Under the pieces are notes generated by a model. It was not told the DNA's origin and did no database searches. It saw only the letters and a program-made list of their open reading frames with translations. Of a DNA stretch of 49,216 nt, positions 26,684 to 35,595 are shown piece by piece; within the stretch, counting starts at the first letter, position 1; every line of letters starts with the position of its first letter. Position numbers and translations under genes: made by a program. The stretch is from Bacillota bacterium. GTDB taxonomy: Bacteria; Bacillota; Sulfobacillia; DUSP01; JBFMCS01. The stretch lies in contig JBFMCS010000048.1 of assembly GCA_040754315.1 (NCBI GenBank), forward strand, positions 1 to 49,216, given 5' to 3'.

Positions 26684-28764
26684 CAGGTAAGTGCCCCCTC
26701 CGCACCAGAGGGGCAGCCTGGGTTGGCACACTGCAGGTAGGTACCAGCCTTCCCCCGGCGATGGATCATGAAGGAGCCACACTGGGGACACCGCTCGCGG
26801 GTAGGCTTGTTCCACACGCTGAACTGGCACTTGGGATAGTTCTCGCAGCCGTAGAAGGCCCTCTTCTTCTTGGAACGCTTCTTCATCATCTGCCCACCGC
26901 ATAGCGGGCATGCCGCATCCACGCTCTCCATTATGGGCCTGGTGTTCCGGCACTCAGGGAACCCTGGGCAGGCCAGGAACGGTCCGAACCTGCCAACCTT
27001 CTTCACCATCATCTTGCCGCACTTGTCACACTTCACGTCAGAGGGTTCGTCTGGCACCTTGACCCTCTCCAATGCCTCGTCAGCGTTCTCCAACCTCTCT
27101 GAGAAGGGCCTGTAGAATGCGCCGACAAGGCGCTGCCAGTCGTCCTGGCCCCCCTCCACCCTATCCAGATCCCCCTCGAGGCGGGCGGTAAAAGCGGCGT
27201 CAACTATGTCAGGGAAGTGCTTCCCTAGGAGTTCAACAACAACCTTGCCGAGTTCTGTTGGGAAGAACTTCCTGTCCTCCAGATGCACATACCCCCGCTC
27301 CTGTATTGTGGAGATGATGGGCACGTAGGTGCTGGGACGACCTATGCCCTTTTCCTCCAGGGTCTTCACAAGCATGGCCTCAGTGTAGCGGGGCGGGGGC
27401 TGGGTAAAGTGCTGGCAAGGTTCAAGTCTGGTGAGGTCAAGCCTCTCCCCCTTGGTGAGCGGAGGCAGGGTCTCCTCACTCTCTGGGTCCCCGTTGTCCC
27501 TGCCCTCGATATATATCCTGGTGAAGCCCGGGAACTTCATTGTGGAACCCGTTGCCCTGAACACGTGGTCCCGGGCTCCCACGTCGCATGACACAGCGTC
27601 GTACACTGCCGAGGCCATCTCGCTGGCCACCATTCGCTCCCATATGAGCCGGTAGAGCCTGTACTGGTCCCGGTTAAGATACTGCTTCATGCCCTCTGGG
27701 TCCCTCAGCACTGAGGTGGGCCTTATGGCTTCATGGGCATCCTGGATGTTAACCTTGGCCTGGGGCCTTTTCGGGGCGCCTCCCAGGTATTCCTTGCCGA
27801 AGGTACTCTCGATGTAGTGCCGCGTCTCTTCCCTGGCCACCTGGGATATCCTCGTGGAATCCGTGCGCATGTATGTGATGAGCCCGGTTGCGCCCTCCTT
27901 CCCTACCTCTAGTCCCTCGTAGAGCTGCTGGGCCAGAGCCATGGTCCTCTTGACCGGGAAACCCAGTTTCCGTGCGGCCTCCTGCTGCAGGCTGGAGGTG
28001 TTAAAGGGGGCCGCCGGTCTCCGTCTCCTGTCCTTTCGCTTGACCTCCAGCACCTCATAACGGGCGCCCTCCAGGTCCCGCATGGCGGCTCGGACATCGT
28101 CCTCGGTGTTCATCCGGGATTCCTGGCGGCCCTTCCCAAGGAGCTTGGCCCGGAAGCCGGCACCGTCCGCCTTGGCCAGGTGAGCGGTGAGGCTCCAGTA
28201 CTCCTCTTGCTGGAACGCCTGGATCTCCGCCTCCCTGTCACAGATGAGCCTGACCGCCACCGACTGGACTCGCCCGGCGCTGAGGCCCCTTTTCACCTTC
28301 TTCCACAGGAGTGGGCTGAGCTTGTAACCCACAAGGCGGTCAAGGACCCTGCGGGCTTGCTGGGCGTCTACCAGGTGCTGGTCCACCACCCTGGGTGACT
28401 TGAGGGCGTTCTTCACGATGTCCCTGGTGATCTCGTGGAAGACCACCCTGCAGGTGGCGTCCCCAGGGATCCCCAGCACCTCCAGGAGGTGCCAGGAGAT
28501 GGCCTCACCCTCCCTGTCCGGGTCTGTAGCGAGGTAGACCTCCCTGCCCGAAGCGCTCTTCTTGAGGTCTGAGACGACCTTGGCCTTGCTCTTTATCCCC
28601 ACGTACTGGGGCCGGAACCCGTTCTCCACGTCCACGCCCAGGGAACTCTTCGGCAGGTCCCTGACGTGACCCATGGAGGCCTTGACCTCAAAGGAGGAGC
28701 CCAGGAACTTCTGGATTGTCCGGGCCTTTGCCGGAGACTCCACGATGATGAGCGGTTTGTACAT
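26683..28764 (-). CDS. topA: DNA topoisomerase I
   Basis: 693 residues. N-terminal TOPRIM domain (LIIVESPAKARTIQKFLG and DPDREGEAISWHLLE), active-site Tyr in GLITYMRTDSTRIS, and three C-terminal four-cysteine zinc fingers: CDKCGKMMVKKVGRFGPFLA with the CPGFPEC end, CPLCGGQMMKKRS with CENYPKC, and CPQCGSFM with CANPGC. Type IA enzyme that relaxes negative supercoils. A sigma-A promoter is visible upstream at 28807-28835. The usual Firmicutes neighbour dprA is not upstream here. Confidence 0.98.
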   Translation of the reverse strand: MYKPLIIVESPAKARTIQKFLGSSFEVKASMGHVRDLPKSSLGVDVENGFRPQYVGIKSKAKVVSDLKKSASGREVYLATDPDREGEAISWHLLEVLGIPGDATCRVVFHEITRDIVKNALKSPRVVDQHLVDAQQARRVLDRLVGYKLSPLLWKKVKRGLSAGRVQSVAVRLICDREAEIQAFQQEEYWSLTAHLAKADGAGFRAKLLGKGRQESRMNTEDDVRAAMRDLEGARYEVLEVKRKDRRRRPAAPFNTSSLQQEAARKLGFPVKRTMALAQQLYEGLEVGKEGATGLITYMRTDSTRISQVAREETRHYIESTFGKEYLGGAPKRPQAKVNIQDAHEAIRPTSVLRDPEGMKQYLNRDQYRLYRLIWERMVASEMASAVYDAVSCDVGARDHVFRATGSTMKFPGFTRIYIEGRDNGDPESEETLPPLTKGERLDLTRLEPCQHFTQPPPRYTEAMLVKTLEEKGIGRPSTYVPIISTIQERGYVHLEDRKFFPTELGKVVVELLGKHFPDIVDAAFTARLEGDLDRVEGGQDDWQRLVGAFYRPFSERLENADEALERVKVPDEPSDVKCDKCGKMMVKKVGRFGPFLACPGFPECRNTRPIMESVDAACPLCGGQMMKKRSKKKRAFYGCENYPKCQFSVWNKPTRERCPQCGSFMIHRRGKAGTYLQCANPGCPSGAEGALT

Positions 28765-28806
28765 CTATTCACCTCCGACTCCCCTGGGTCTTGGACTTCA
28801 TGGAGT

Positions 28807-28835
28807 ATTATATAGACAACCGTGGCGCCTTACAA
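28807..28835 (-). promoter_or_regulatory. Sigma-A promoter for the topA operon
   Basis: On the minus strand TTGTAA (28835-28830) and TATAAT (28812-28807) are separated by 17 bases. The -10 is a perfect match. The topA ATG lies about 43 bases downstream of the -10. This is the most likely start of the topA-trmFO-xerC-hslV-hslU-codY transcript. Confidence 0.7.
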
Positions 28836-28999
28836 GTTGGCCTCGGCCCAAACCCGCTAGATGGATTATGTCCGTCACGGCGGGATCTCTTCCACATGGG
28901 CTGGATCCTGGGGAATAGCGGCAACGTGGCCTCTTAAGCAAGGGCTCTAGGGAGCCTCGGGCGGTGCCTTGCCCTGGGAATGACCATGCCCGGGCTCGA

Positions 29000-29029
29000 T
29001 TGCTTTCCCTAGGTGACCCCAGTTATAAT
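29000..29029 (+). promoter_or_regulatory. Sigma-A-like promoter for the QueG-like gene
   Basis: TTGCTT (29000-29005), an 18-base spacer, then TATAAT (29024-29029) on the plus strand. The start codon at 29151 is about 120 bases downstream, so the leader would be long. The 386 bases between topA and this gene hold this promoter and the divergent topA promoter and no gene that I can see. Confidence 0.5.
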
Positions 29030-29150
29030 CGAAGGGCAAGGGCACCTGGCTTAGCCTTCGCTAGTGTGCGGCTAGGCCCTGCGCGGGCTGCCACATTGCG
29101 ACCTTGCCTATCCCCCGGTGAGGTCTCACCCATCGAGAGGAGGAACCCAG

Positions 29151-30311
29151 ATGCCATCCCCCAGGACACTCCTGGATGACTTGAGGGCGCGGGCGCACGA
29201 CGCAGGGCTTGAGGTGGGAGTCAGCGCCTCGCTGGCCTTCACCCAGTGGCGGGAGGCTGTGGAGGATCGCCCGGAATACGCCCCTTACCGCTACATGGCC
29301 CAGGAGTACGACGCCAGGCGGCTTCTTCCCGAAGCTAGGTCGCTGGTGGCCGTGGCCTACGACTACGGCCGCAAGGGCGTCCCTTCCCCCCTCCGGGGGC
29401 ATGTGGCCCGCCTTTACTTCACCGGCGTGCACCTGGGGTACCCTAAGTCCCAGGCAGTAAGGGCATTTGAGTCTGGGCTGGCGGCCCGGGGCTGGGGTAT
29501 GGTGCCCTTTAGCCAGGCAGTGAGACCCGCGGCCATCGCGGCCGGGCTGGTCCATCAACGGGTGAATTGCCTGGCCTACAGGCCGCGGGGTGCCTCCTTG
29601 GTATCGCTGCACGCATGGGCGGTGGATGCCGAGATCGAGCCCACTGAACCCCTGGCCCAGGCCTCATGCGGGGAATGCAGTAGGTGCGTGGAGGCCTGCC
29701 CCACCGGCGCCATCCTAGAACCCTATCACCTGGACCCCAGGAGGTGTTTGGACTTCCTGGCTACCCGGGGGGGCCGGCTGCCCCTTGAACTCAGGTCGCG
29801 TATGGGCGGGTGGATACTGGGGTGCGACGCCTGCCAGGAGGCTTGTCCCCACAACCGGCACGTTGCGTGGGTAGCGCCGGAGCCAGGCTTGGAGGAAGCC
29901 TCCCAGAATTTCCATCCCGCAACCCTCCTTTTGAGCACACCCCGGGAGTTCGACCTAGAGTACAAGGACCTCTTGGCCGGCAGGCTCGGGCACAGGGAGG
30001 CCCGGAGAAACGCCGCCGTGGCCCTGGGCAACCTTGGGGCCTGGCTCTCAGGAAGGGTACCCGTGTGGGATGAGCTGGGCCACGCGGAACCGGCCTTCGC
30101 CGGTGCCAGCCAGACCCTGGACACGGGGGCCCTTGTCTCCGTGCTGGGAAAGGCGCTGGAAGACCCAGAGCCTCTCGTCCGGTCCCATGTGGCCTGGGCT
30201 CTGGGCCAGGTGGGATCGCCCAAGGCGCTCTCTCTCCTTGAGGCTCACACTTCTAAGGAGCAGGATGTCTCAGTCCTGGATGAGGTGCGCTGGGCCCTCC
30301 AGGGGGCCTAA
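29151..30311 (+). CDS. QueG-like iron-sulfur protein, catalytic site degenerate
   Basis: 386 residues. The layout resembles epoxyqueuosine reductase QueG (last step of queuosine tRNA modification): an N-terminal cobalamin-binding-like part, a double 4Fe-4S segment, and a C-terminal HEAT-like tail (RSHVAWALGQVGSPKALSLL). The cluster motifs are CGECSRCVEACP and CDACQEACP, with a further Cys in RRCLDF. However, the region corresponding to QueG's conserved D-x-x-P-V-x-E-R and G-L-G-W-I-G-K motifs reads FSQAVRPAAIAAGLVHQRVN, so the catalytic Asp and the WIGK motif are not there. The call is therefore a QueG-family paralogue rather than proven QueG. Start at ATG 29151 behind AGGAGG. Confidence 0.75.
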   Translation: MPSPRTLLDDLRARAHDAGLEVGVSASLAFTQWREAVEDRPEYAPYRYMAQEYDARRLLPEARSLVAVAYDYGRKGVPSPLRGHVARLYFTGVHLGYPKSQAVRAFESGLAARGWGMVPFSQAVRPAAIAAGLVHQRVNCLAYRPRGASLVSLHAWAVDAEIEPTEPLAQASCGECSRCVEACPTGAILEPYHLDPRRCLDFLATRGGRLPLELRSRMGGWILGCDACQEACPHNRHVAWVAPEPGLEEASQNFHPATLLLSTPREFDLEYKDLLAGRLGHREARRNAAVALGNLGAWLSGRVPVWDELGHAEPAFAGASQTLDTGALVSVLGKALEDPEPLVRSHVAWALGQVGSPKALSLLEAHTSKEQDVSVLDEVRWALQGA

Positions 30312-30348
30312 GGCAGGGAAACCCGGCCCCCTGACCCCGGGCACAGGG

Positions 30349-30705
30349 TCACGGCGATGGGATGGAGTGTTGGTAGTAGCGGGTCTCCAGCGTGACGCAG
30401 CCAAAGGGAATGTCGTAGGGTCCGTGGACCATCCCTGGCGGCCTGCAGGCGTACATACCCCTGGTGAAGGTTTTTCCCTTGGCCCGGTCCACGAGGGCAC
30501 CCTCCAGGATGAATACCTCCTCCCAGAAGTCGTGGACCAGCGTGTCCTGTAGCCGGAGGCCTGGACTGAACTTCAGGAGCCTGGTGTAAGAGCCCGTCTC
30601 CTCATCCCTGCTGAGTATCTTCTCAAAGACCCCTGCCTGGCTCCCCGGCACAGGCTTCCACGGCACCATTTCGGTATCGAAAAACTCCAGTTCCGGTTTT
30701 TGCAT
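30349..30705 (-). CDS. Cupin-fold protein
   Basis: 118 residues with a cupin-like core: GLRLQDTLVHDFWEEVFILE then FTRGMYACRPPGMVHGPYDI, the two motif regions that place metal-binding His/Glu on a beta barrel. It resembles the ChrR-like cupins. Substrate and reaction cannot be told. Start at ATG 30705, preceded by GGAAGGGAGAAG. Upstream at 30733-30749 lies the inverted repeat GTGAC-N7-GTCAC, a possible operator. The gene converges with the QueG-like gene, 37 bases apart, with a short GACCC/GGGTC hairpin between them that lacks a U-tract. Confidence 0.75.
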   Translation of the reverse strand: MQKPELEFFDTEMVPWKPVPGSQAGVFEKILSRDEETGSYTRLLKFSPGLRLQDTLVHDFWEEVFILEGALVDRAKGKTFTRGMYACRPPGMVHGPYDIPFGCVTLETRYYQHSIPSP

Positions 30706-30795
30706 GAGATCTTCTCCCTTCCATTACTCCCTGTGACAAGTTGAGTCACGTCCACTGGGTCTATGCAAGTCCGGTAGTTCTAGGACAGCGTGAAC

Positions 30796-31897
30796 CTAGG
30801 CCCAGGGACCCTCAACTGATATCTTTCTTATCTCCTCCAGCCCGAGGCCAGCCAAGCCCAGTCTCGCCAGGTTCCTGCCGTTCTTGCGGAAGTCCTCCTA
30901 GCATACCACGGAGCCGAGTGTCACGATGGAATCCAGCACCGGGCAACGCACACCGGCCTTCTTCCCCAGCTCCACCACAGGCACGATGCCGTCGCCAATG
31001 TTCTCCATCATGTAGCGGCCCCGCACCGTGCTGGGCCCATCCATCCTGGCGAAGTCCTCAACGCCTCCAGGCGAGGTGAAGTTGATCCCCTCGATGCTGG
31101 CAGGCTGCCGGAATTCCTCCTGGGTGTAGTGGGGAACGGAAAGACCCAGCGCATCCCCCACCCTTTCGATCTCCAGGTGGGCGGCATGCATCACATCAGC
31201 CACTCCCGGAGTGATGCCCTCGGCGAAGAGGTAGAACCTGCCTTGGGTGTGCTGGATCCTGCCCACATTCAGAAGGGCGCCTATGCCGAAGACAACCAGC
31301 GCGGGATTGCTAAAGGCCGCCGACAGGAGGCTGCCCGAACCCGTTATTCCCCTGTAGAGGTCCCCCAGCCTGAGCAGCGTCTCTTCAGAGCGCCATCTAG
31401 GCACGGAAGCCACGTACAGCCTCACCGCCGTGTAGAGTATTCGAGCGGTGCTGGGGCCAGTGCGCCTTACCCCGTAGGGCAGCGTATTGGCCTCCGCCAC
31501 GGTGATGTGCCTCCCTAGCCCAGTCTCCTTGAGCAGGTGGAGGAGCCGGAGCGAGCCAAAACGCCCTGACCACACCACCACGGTGTCCCCATCCCTGAGA
31601 TGGGGCAGCATGACCTGGAAGAAGGTCTCCTGTGCCGTGGAGGGTACCACCAGGTTGAGGAAGGACGAGACCTCCAGGATCTCTTCCATGCGTGTGGTGG
31701 CCAACTCTACCCGCGCCGTCCTCTCCCGACAGCGCCTTCCAGGACACATCCCTTGTGGATAGAGTCCCGGCGAAGGAACTGGCAAAGGAAGGGTACTCGT
31801 AGAAGACCACGGGATACCCCCGGGAGGCTAGGTCTCCGGCCATGGCATAGCCTGCGTTCTTCGCACCCAGTACAGCTATGGCGTCTCTTCGTTCCAT
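30796..31897 (-). pseudogene. NAD/NADP octopine/nopaline dehydrogenase family, broken
   Basis: The N-terminus, from ATG 31897, has a Rossmann motif (RRDAIAVLGAKNAGYAMAGD). After about 55 codons the frame shifts, between 31716 and 31728, and the protein continues in the next frame as ATTRMEEILEVSSFLNLVVP, then the octopine-dehydrogenase-like NPALVVFGIGALLNVGRIQH and the His-containing middle domain, up to a TAG at 30898-30900. In frame beyond that TAG the text continues DFRKNGRNLARLGLAGLGLE and stops at 30796, which matches the C-terminal end of this family. So there are two lesions in one gene, a frameshift and an amber codon. The family reaction is NAD(P)-linked reductive condensation or cleavage of opines. 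The lesions are seen directly; whether they are real or assembly errors needs reads. Confidence 0.8.
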
Positions 31898-32038
31898 GGG
31901 TTTTCCCCCCGAGTTCTAGGCTCCCCCCCGTAACTGACCGTAGGGCTTGCCTTGGAAGCGTTGTCTCTACCAGTCACCCCGTGTGTCCCCCCTCCCCCCG
32001 GCTGGGGTCTCCCGGGACCAGGATCACCAGGACTCAGG

Positions 32039-33000
32039 TCAGGCCTTCAGGCGATCCATCTTGGCCTTGGTGGCTCCCAAGTACTGCATGACCAGGGCCG
32101 CCGCCATCATGGAGGTGAGGCCTTGGACGTCCAGGGGGGGCGCCACCTCCACGATATCCATTCCCCTCACGAGAGGGTGCTGCCCGATGAGCCACACCGC
32201 CTCCAGGGCCTGGAAGGAAGTGAGGCCGCCAGGGTTGGGCGCCGAAGTGCCTGGGGCCGCCGCGAAGTCCAAGCCGTCGATGTCGACGCTGAGGAACACA
32301 GCCTCAGTGCCATCGGATGCCCTCTCCAGCGCCCTCTCCACCGCGGCCTCTATCCCTTCGAGGTGCACCTGGCGGGCAGGTATGATCGTGACGCCCTTCT
32401 CGTGACAGTAGTCCCGGTAGAACTTAGAGTTGTGCCACCCGTTGATACCCAGTTCCACCAGGTTCCTGCCCCTCAGGGGCGCGCCGGGAACCTCCAGGAG
32501 GCGCCTGAAGGGTGTGCCGCTGGAGACCTCGCCATGATGGGAAATGCGCACGTCAAGGTGGCCGTCGATCATTATCAGGCCGATGTTCCCCTGGGTCGTA
32601 TTCATGAGGGACTTGGCGGTAGCATAGGTGATGCTGTGATCACCGCCGAGGATCACGGGACTGACCCCCAGCCTGAACACCTCCGTGATCACTGTCTCAA
32701 CGCGCTGGTGGGTCCCCAGCACGTCTGTGTGGAGGCAATCCACATCACCGAAATCCACGATGGTGATGCCATTCGACAGGTCCACGTCCAACCCCGGCTC
32801 GTAACTGGTGGAGAACACCAGAGCCTCCCGGATGCCCTTGGGACCGAAGCGGCAGCCACGGCGCATCATGACCCCCGTATCGAAGGCACCCCCACGATGC
32901 CTATGTCAGCCGACGCTAATTCCTTCCAGGGCCTGATAAGGTCGGCCAACTCGATGTCGTACTCATCCGGCACGAACTTGCCCGGTTTCCCCACCGGCAT
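32039..33000 (-). pseudogene. Agmatinase/arginase family (ureohydrolase), frameshifted
   Basis: The N-terminal part starts near ATG 33000 (MPVGKPGKFVPDEYDIELAD) and leads to GIVGVP, then falls into stop TGA. One base missing near 32882-32886 restores the second frame, which runs GVMMRRGCRFGPKGIRE and on to 32039. Mn-ligand motifs are present: GGDHS, a variant IDGHLDVR (usual form DAHxD), and SVDIDGLDFAAAPGTSAPNP. With the one-base correction the protein would be about 320 residues, normal for the family. The second part alone is often called as an intact 276-residue agmatinase starting at 32869. It lies 49 bases downstream of the aldehyde oxidoreductase gene and likely shares its transcript. 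Confidence 0.82.
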
Positions 33001-33049
33001 TAGGAGCCTTTCTGCTTCTGGAGGTACGCTCCTTTCGTCTGAGGGTAGC

Positions 33050-34921
33050 TCACTTCTTGCCTCCCCAGGGGAAGCCAGCCAGGCCAAGCCTCTTGGCGGT
33101 CTCAGGTTTCGGGATGCCCCGCTCATCCCAGCCGCGCGCCCTGTAGTAGGGGAGGAGCACAGCCTCAAGGTCAAAGACCTCCCCTTGGGCTGACCCGTCC
33201 GGGAGAGGCTCCCGCAGGAACCTTGCGGGCACAGTGTCATCACTACGGCTTACCCCCAAGCGCACGTTGTAGAGGCGCTCGAGGTTCACCACGCGCTCCC
33301 CAGCCCTGAGCAGCTCTTTGACGCTGAAGTGCTGGCCAGTGGCGGCCTCCATCAGGTTAGCTATGTGCCCGGTGGGCAGGGCCAAGCTCATGGAGACGAA
33401 CTTGCACAATTCCGCGGAATCGCTCACTGCGCTGATCTCCTCAGACCACTTCACCAGCATTTCCTTGCCCTGGTACCGCAGCCTGTCCGTCACAGCCGGG
33501 GTGCCGAAGAGCCGTGTGGCCTCCTGTTTCGTGAGGGTGGTCTCCGCCACAGGGAAGGCCCTGAGATGGTCTGCTCCCCGGCTTGACACCGCCCACCCGA
33601 GCCCCCAGGCCTTAAGGCCCCTGATCTCCTGTTCTGGCACCTCTAGCCCTTTGACGTGAAGCGCGTAGCGCTCCGAACCAGGGATGCCTTGGGACGCCCT
33701 CCTGACCCCCTGGGACAGCAGGTCACCGATGCCCTCCCTCCTGGCTATCTTGCGGGTCAGCTGGATTAGGGCCTCGGGCCTTCCCCACCCGGGAACGATG
33801 TCGTCCAGGTCAGTCTCACTCACAAGTCCTGCCTCGAAGGCCTCAATCAAGAAGCCGAGCACGCCCCCCAGGGAGATGGTATCAAGCCCCTCCCTGTTGG
33901 CCAAGGTGTTCAGGTATAGAATGGAACCAAGGTCACTGTTGCCGCAGCGGGATCCCAGGGCCGCCAGGGTCTCAAACTCCGGCCCCTCACCGTGGGTTCC
34001 CGCGTAGGGGCCTTCATCTACCTGGTAGTAGCGGCTGCAGTGAACGGGACAGGCAAAACAGGAAAGAAGCCTGCGGGTGTAGCGGGATTCCAGGGCCTGG
34101 CAACCGATGTCAGGTGCCCGGTCGAACACGCCCTGCCTGTTGTTGAAGGTGGGCAACAGGCCCAGGCGATTATAGAGGTCTATGAGCATTGTGGTGCCGT
34201 AGCGGGCGCGCACCGGGAAGGAGGGCGCCTGCCGGAGGTGAGCCTTGGCGTTCCTGGAGGCCCTGGCCCAGCGCCTTGGGTCAAAGACCCTCACAGCCCC
34301 GGCACCCTTCACGGCCACGGCCTTGAGCCCTTTGGAGCCCATGACCGCCGCCAGGCCTGTCCTGGCTGCTGCCCTGCCGTAGCTCGTAATGATCGCGGCC
34401 ACCAGCACAAGCCTCTCGCCGGCAGGTCCGATGCAGGCTACCTGCACTGAAGGATCATCAAGGTCGCGGCGGATGACATCATGGGTCTGCCAGGTGTCAA
34501 GGCCCCAGATGGCTCCGGCGTCCCTGATCTCGGCCTTGCCGTCGATGATAGCGAGGTACACAGGGGTAAGGGCCCTTCCCGTTATCACCACCTGGTCGTA
34601 CCCGGCGAACTTGAGCTCAGGGCCGAAAAAGCCCCCTGCGTTGGAATCACCCAGGAGCCCTGTGAGAGGCGAGAGCCCCCCCACGCTGAAACGGGAACTG
34701 CCCGGAGCATCGGTGCCTGCCAGGGGACCCGTGGCAACCAGGAGAGGGTTCTCCGGCCCCAGCGGGTCGGTACCCGGCCCAGTCATGGTGCTGAGGACAT
34801 GGGCGTTGAGGCCACGTCCACCCAGGTAGGAACTGGCTATGCCATCCGATATGGTCTCCTTATCGATCCTCCCCGATGATAGGTCAACTACCAGGCGCCT
34901 CCCCGTCCATCCCCAGGACAC
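33050..34921 (-). CDS. Aldehyde:ferredoxin oxidoreductase, tungsten type
   Basis: 623 residues, close to the family's usual 600-620. The N-terminal pterin-binding domain has LVVDLSSGRIDKE and YLGGRGLNAHVL, followed by the conserved GLSPLTGLLGDSNAGGFFGP and GSKGLKAVAVKG. The 4Fe-4S cysteines are in SCFACPVHCSRYY, with a further one near ELCKFVSMSL. The enzyme oxidises aldehydes to acids using ferredoxin and a tungstopterin cofactor. It is intact while the two genes after it are broken. No moaD or ferredoxin gene is adjacent. Confidence 0.92.
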   Translation of the reverse strand: MSWGWTGRRLVVDLSSGRIDKETISDGIASSYLGGRGLNAHVLSTMTGPGTDPLGPENPLLVATGPLAGTDAPGSSRFSVGGLSPLTGLLGDSNAGGFFGPELKFAGYDQVVITGRALTPVYLAIIDGKAEIRDAGAIWGLDTWQTHDVIRRDLDDPSVQVACIGPAGERLVLVAAIITSYGRAAARTGLAAVMGSKGLKAVAVKGAGAVRVFDPRRWARASRNAKAHLRQAPSFPVRARYGTTMLIDLYNRLGLLPTFNNRQGVFDRAPDIGCQALESRYTRRLLSCFACPVHCSRYYQVDEGPYAGTHGEGPEFETLAALGSRCGNSDLGSILYLNTLANREGLDTISLGGVLGFLIEAFEAGLVSETDLDDIVPGWGRPEALIQLTRKIARREGIGDLLSQGVRRASQGIPGSERYALHVKGLEVPEQEIRGLKAWGLGWAVSSRGADHLRAFPVAETTLTKQEATRLFGTPAVTDRLRYQGKEMLVKWSEEISAVSDSAELCKFVSMSLALPTGHIANLMEAATGQHFSVKELLRAGERVVNLERLYNVRLGVSRSDDTVPARFLREPLPDGSAQGEVFDLEAVLLPYYRARGWDERGIPKPETAKRLGLAGFPWGGKK

Positions 34922-35221
34922 CAGGGCTCACCCCCTTTGAAGTCAGGGAAGTAGCGGTGCCGCCCATCACGGGCGCAAGGCCGCCTCGCCAGTAATCCCG
35001 TGTCAAGCCTGGGTCTTGCGGGCAAACCGGGCAGGCCCTGGGCCCGCCAAGGGGTCTCGAGGACCTTGGCTGCGGGCCTGCCTCCGCGAGAGCCATCCTT
35101 GTGCCGGGCGCCCGGGAACATGGGAGCCCGCGCCGCCGGTCAATGTAGAGTGTTTGACAGCACCCAGGGAATACCTGCGTTGTCGCGAAACCACATTCAA
35201 CGGAAAAGGCAGTCAGTAAGG
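34922..35221. other. Intergenic stretch upstream of the aldehyde oxidoreductase
   Basis: 300 GC-rich bases between the aldehyde oxidoreductase (minus) and a relic gene (plus). Small open frames here have no recognisable product. A TTGACA occurs on the plus strand near 35154 and on the minus strand near 35012, but neither has a good -10 at the right distance. No RNA motif is recognised. Confidence 0.4.
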
Positions 35222-35545
35222 ATGGATCGCCCAGGCGAGGGAACCATTGCGTGGGGAAAGGAGGCTCACCGGGTTATCTCCGACCCCCCCCTCGTGGCCA
35301 TCGTCGCCGTGTCCAAGGATGGGTACCCCCATCTCATAATGGTGGGAAGGTCAAAGAGTTCACCCCAGGAGGAGACCTGGTATTCGGGGTGTGGAAGATG
35401 GAGAAGACCCGCCTAGAACCTGAACGATTAGGGCCAGTGTGGCTTCCGCTTAACCGGTACGGGGATAACCGGCGGGGAAGACATGGTGTTCAAGGTGAGA
35501 CAAGGCAGATTCCCTGCTGTAGGTTCTTCGAAGTCCCCTGGGTAA
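35222..35545 (+). pseudogene. Relic of a pyridoxamine-phosphate-oxidase-like (split barrel) gene
   Basis: From ATG 35222 the frame gives MDRPGEGTIAWGKEAHRVIS and PLVAIVAVSKDGYPHLIMVG, typical of an FMN-binding split-barrel N-terminus. The sequence then continues in a second frame (VKEFTPGGDLVFGVWKMEKT, RLGPVWLPL) and a third (GGEDMVFKVRQGRFPAVG) up to TAA at 35543-35545. So at least two frameshifts break it. The call rests on the order of these blocks and is moderate. Confidence 0.5.
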
Positions 35546-35567
35546 AGAGGGAACACCCTCTTTACCC
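35540..35567. terminator. Perfect 12-bp stem-loop between a relic gene and etfA
   Basis: GGGTAAAGAGGG (35540-35551), loop AACA, CCCTCTTTACCC (35556-35567). On the plus strand a T-rich run (TTTGCTTTTTT) begins about 15 bases later; on the minus strand no T-run follows. It lies 28 bases after the etfA stop, so on either strand it may end transcripts, but a textbook U-tract is missing. Confidence 0.5.
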
Positions 35568-35595
35568 GGGCGTTCCCTCGCTTTGCTTTTTTGGT

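Noticed and set aside
31952-33193. 413-codon plus-strand frame opposite the agmatinase-like gene
   Set aside because: His/Asp/Val/Gly-rich pattern typical of the antisense of GC-rich coding DNA; the ureohydrolase motifs are on the minus strand.
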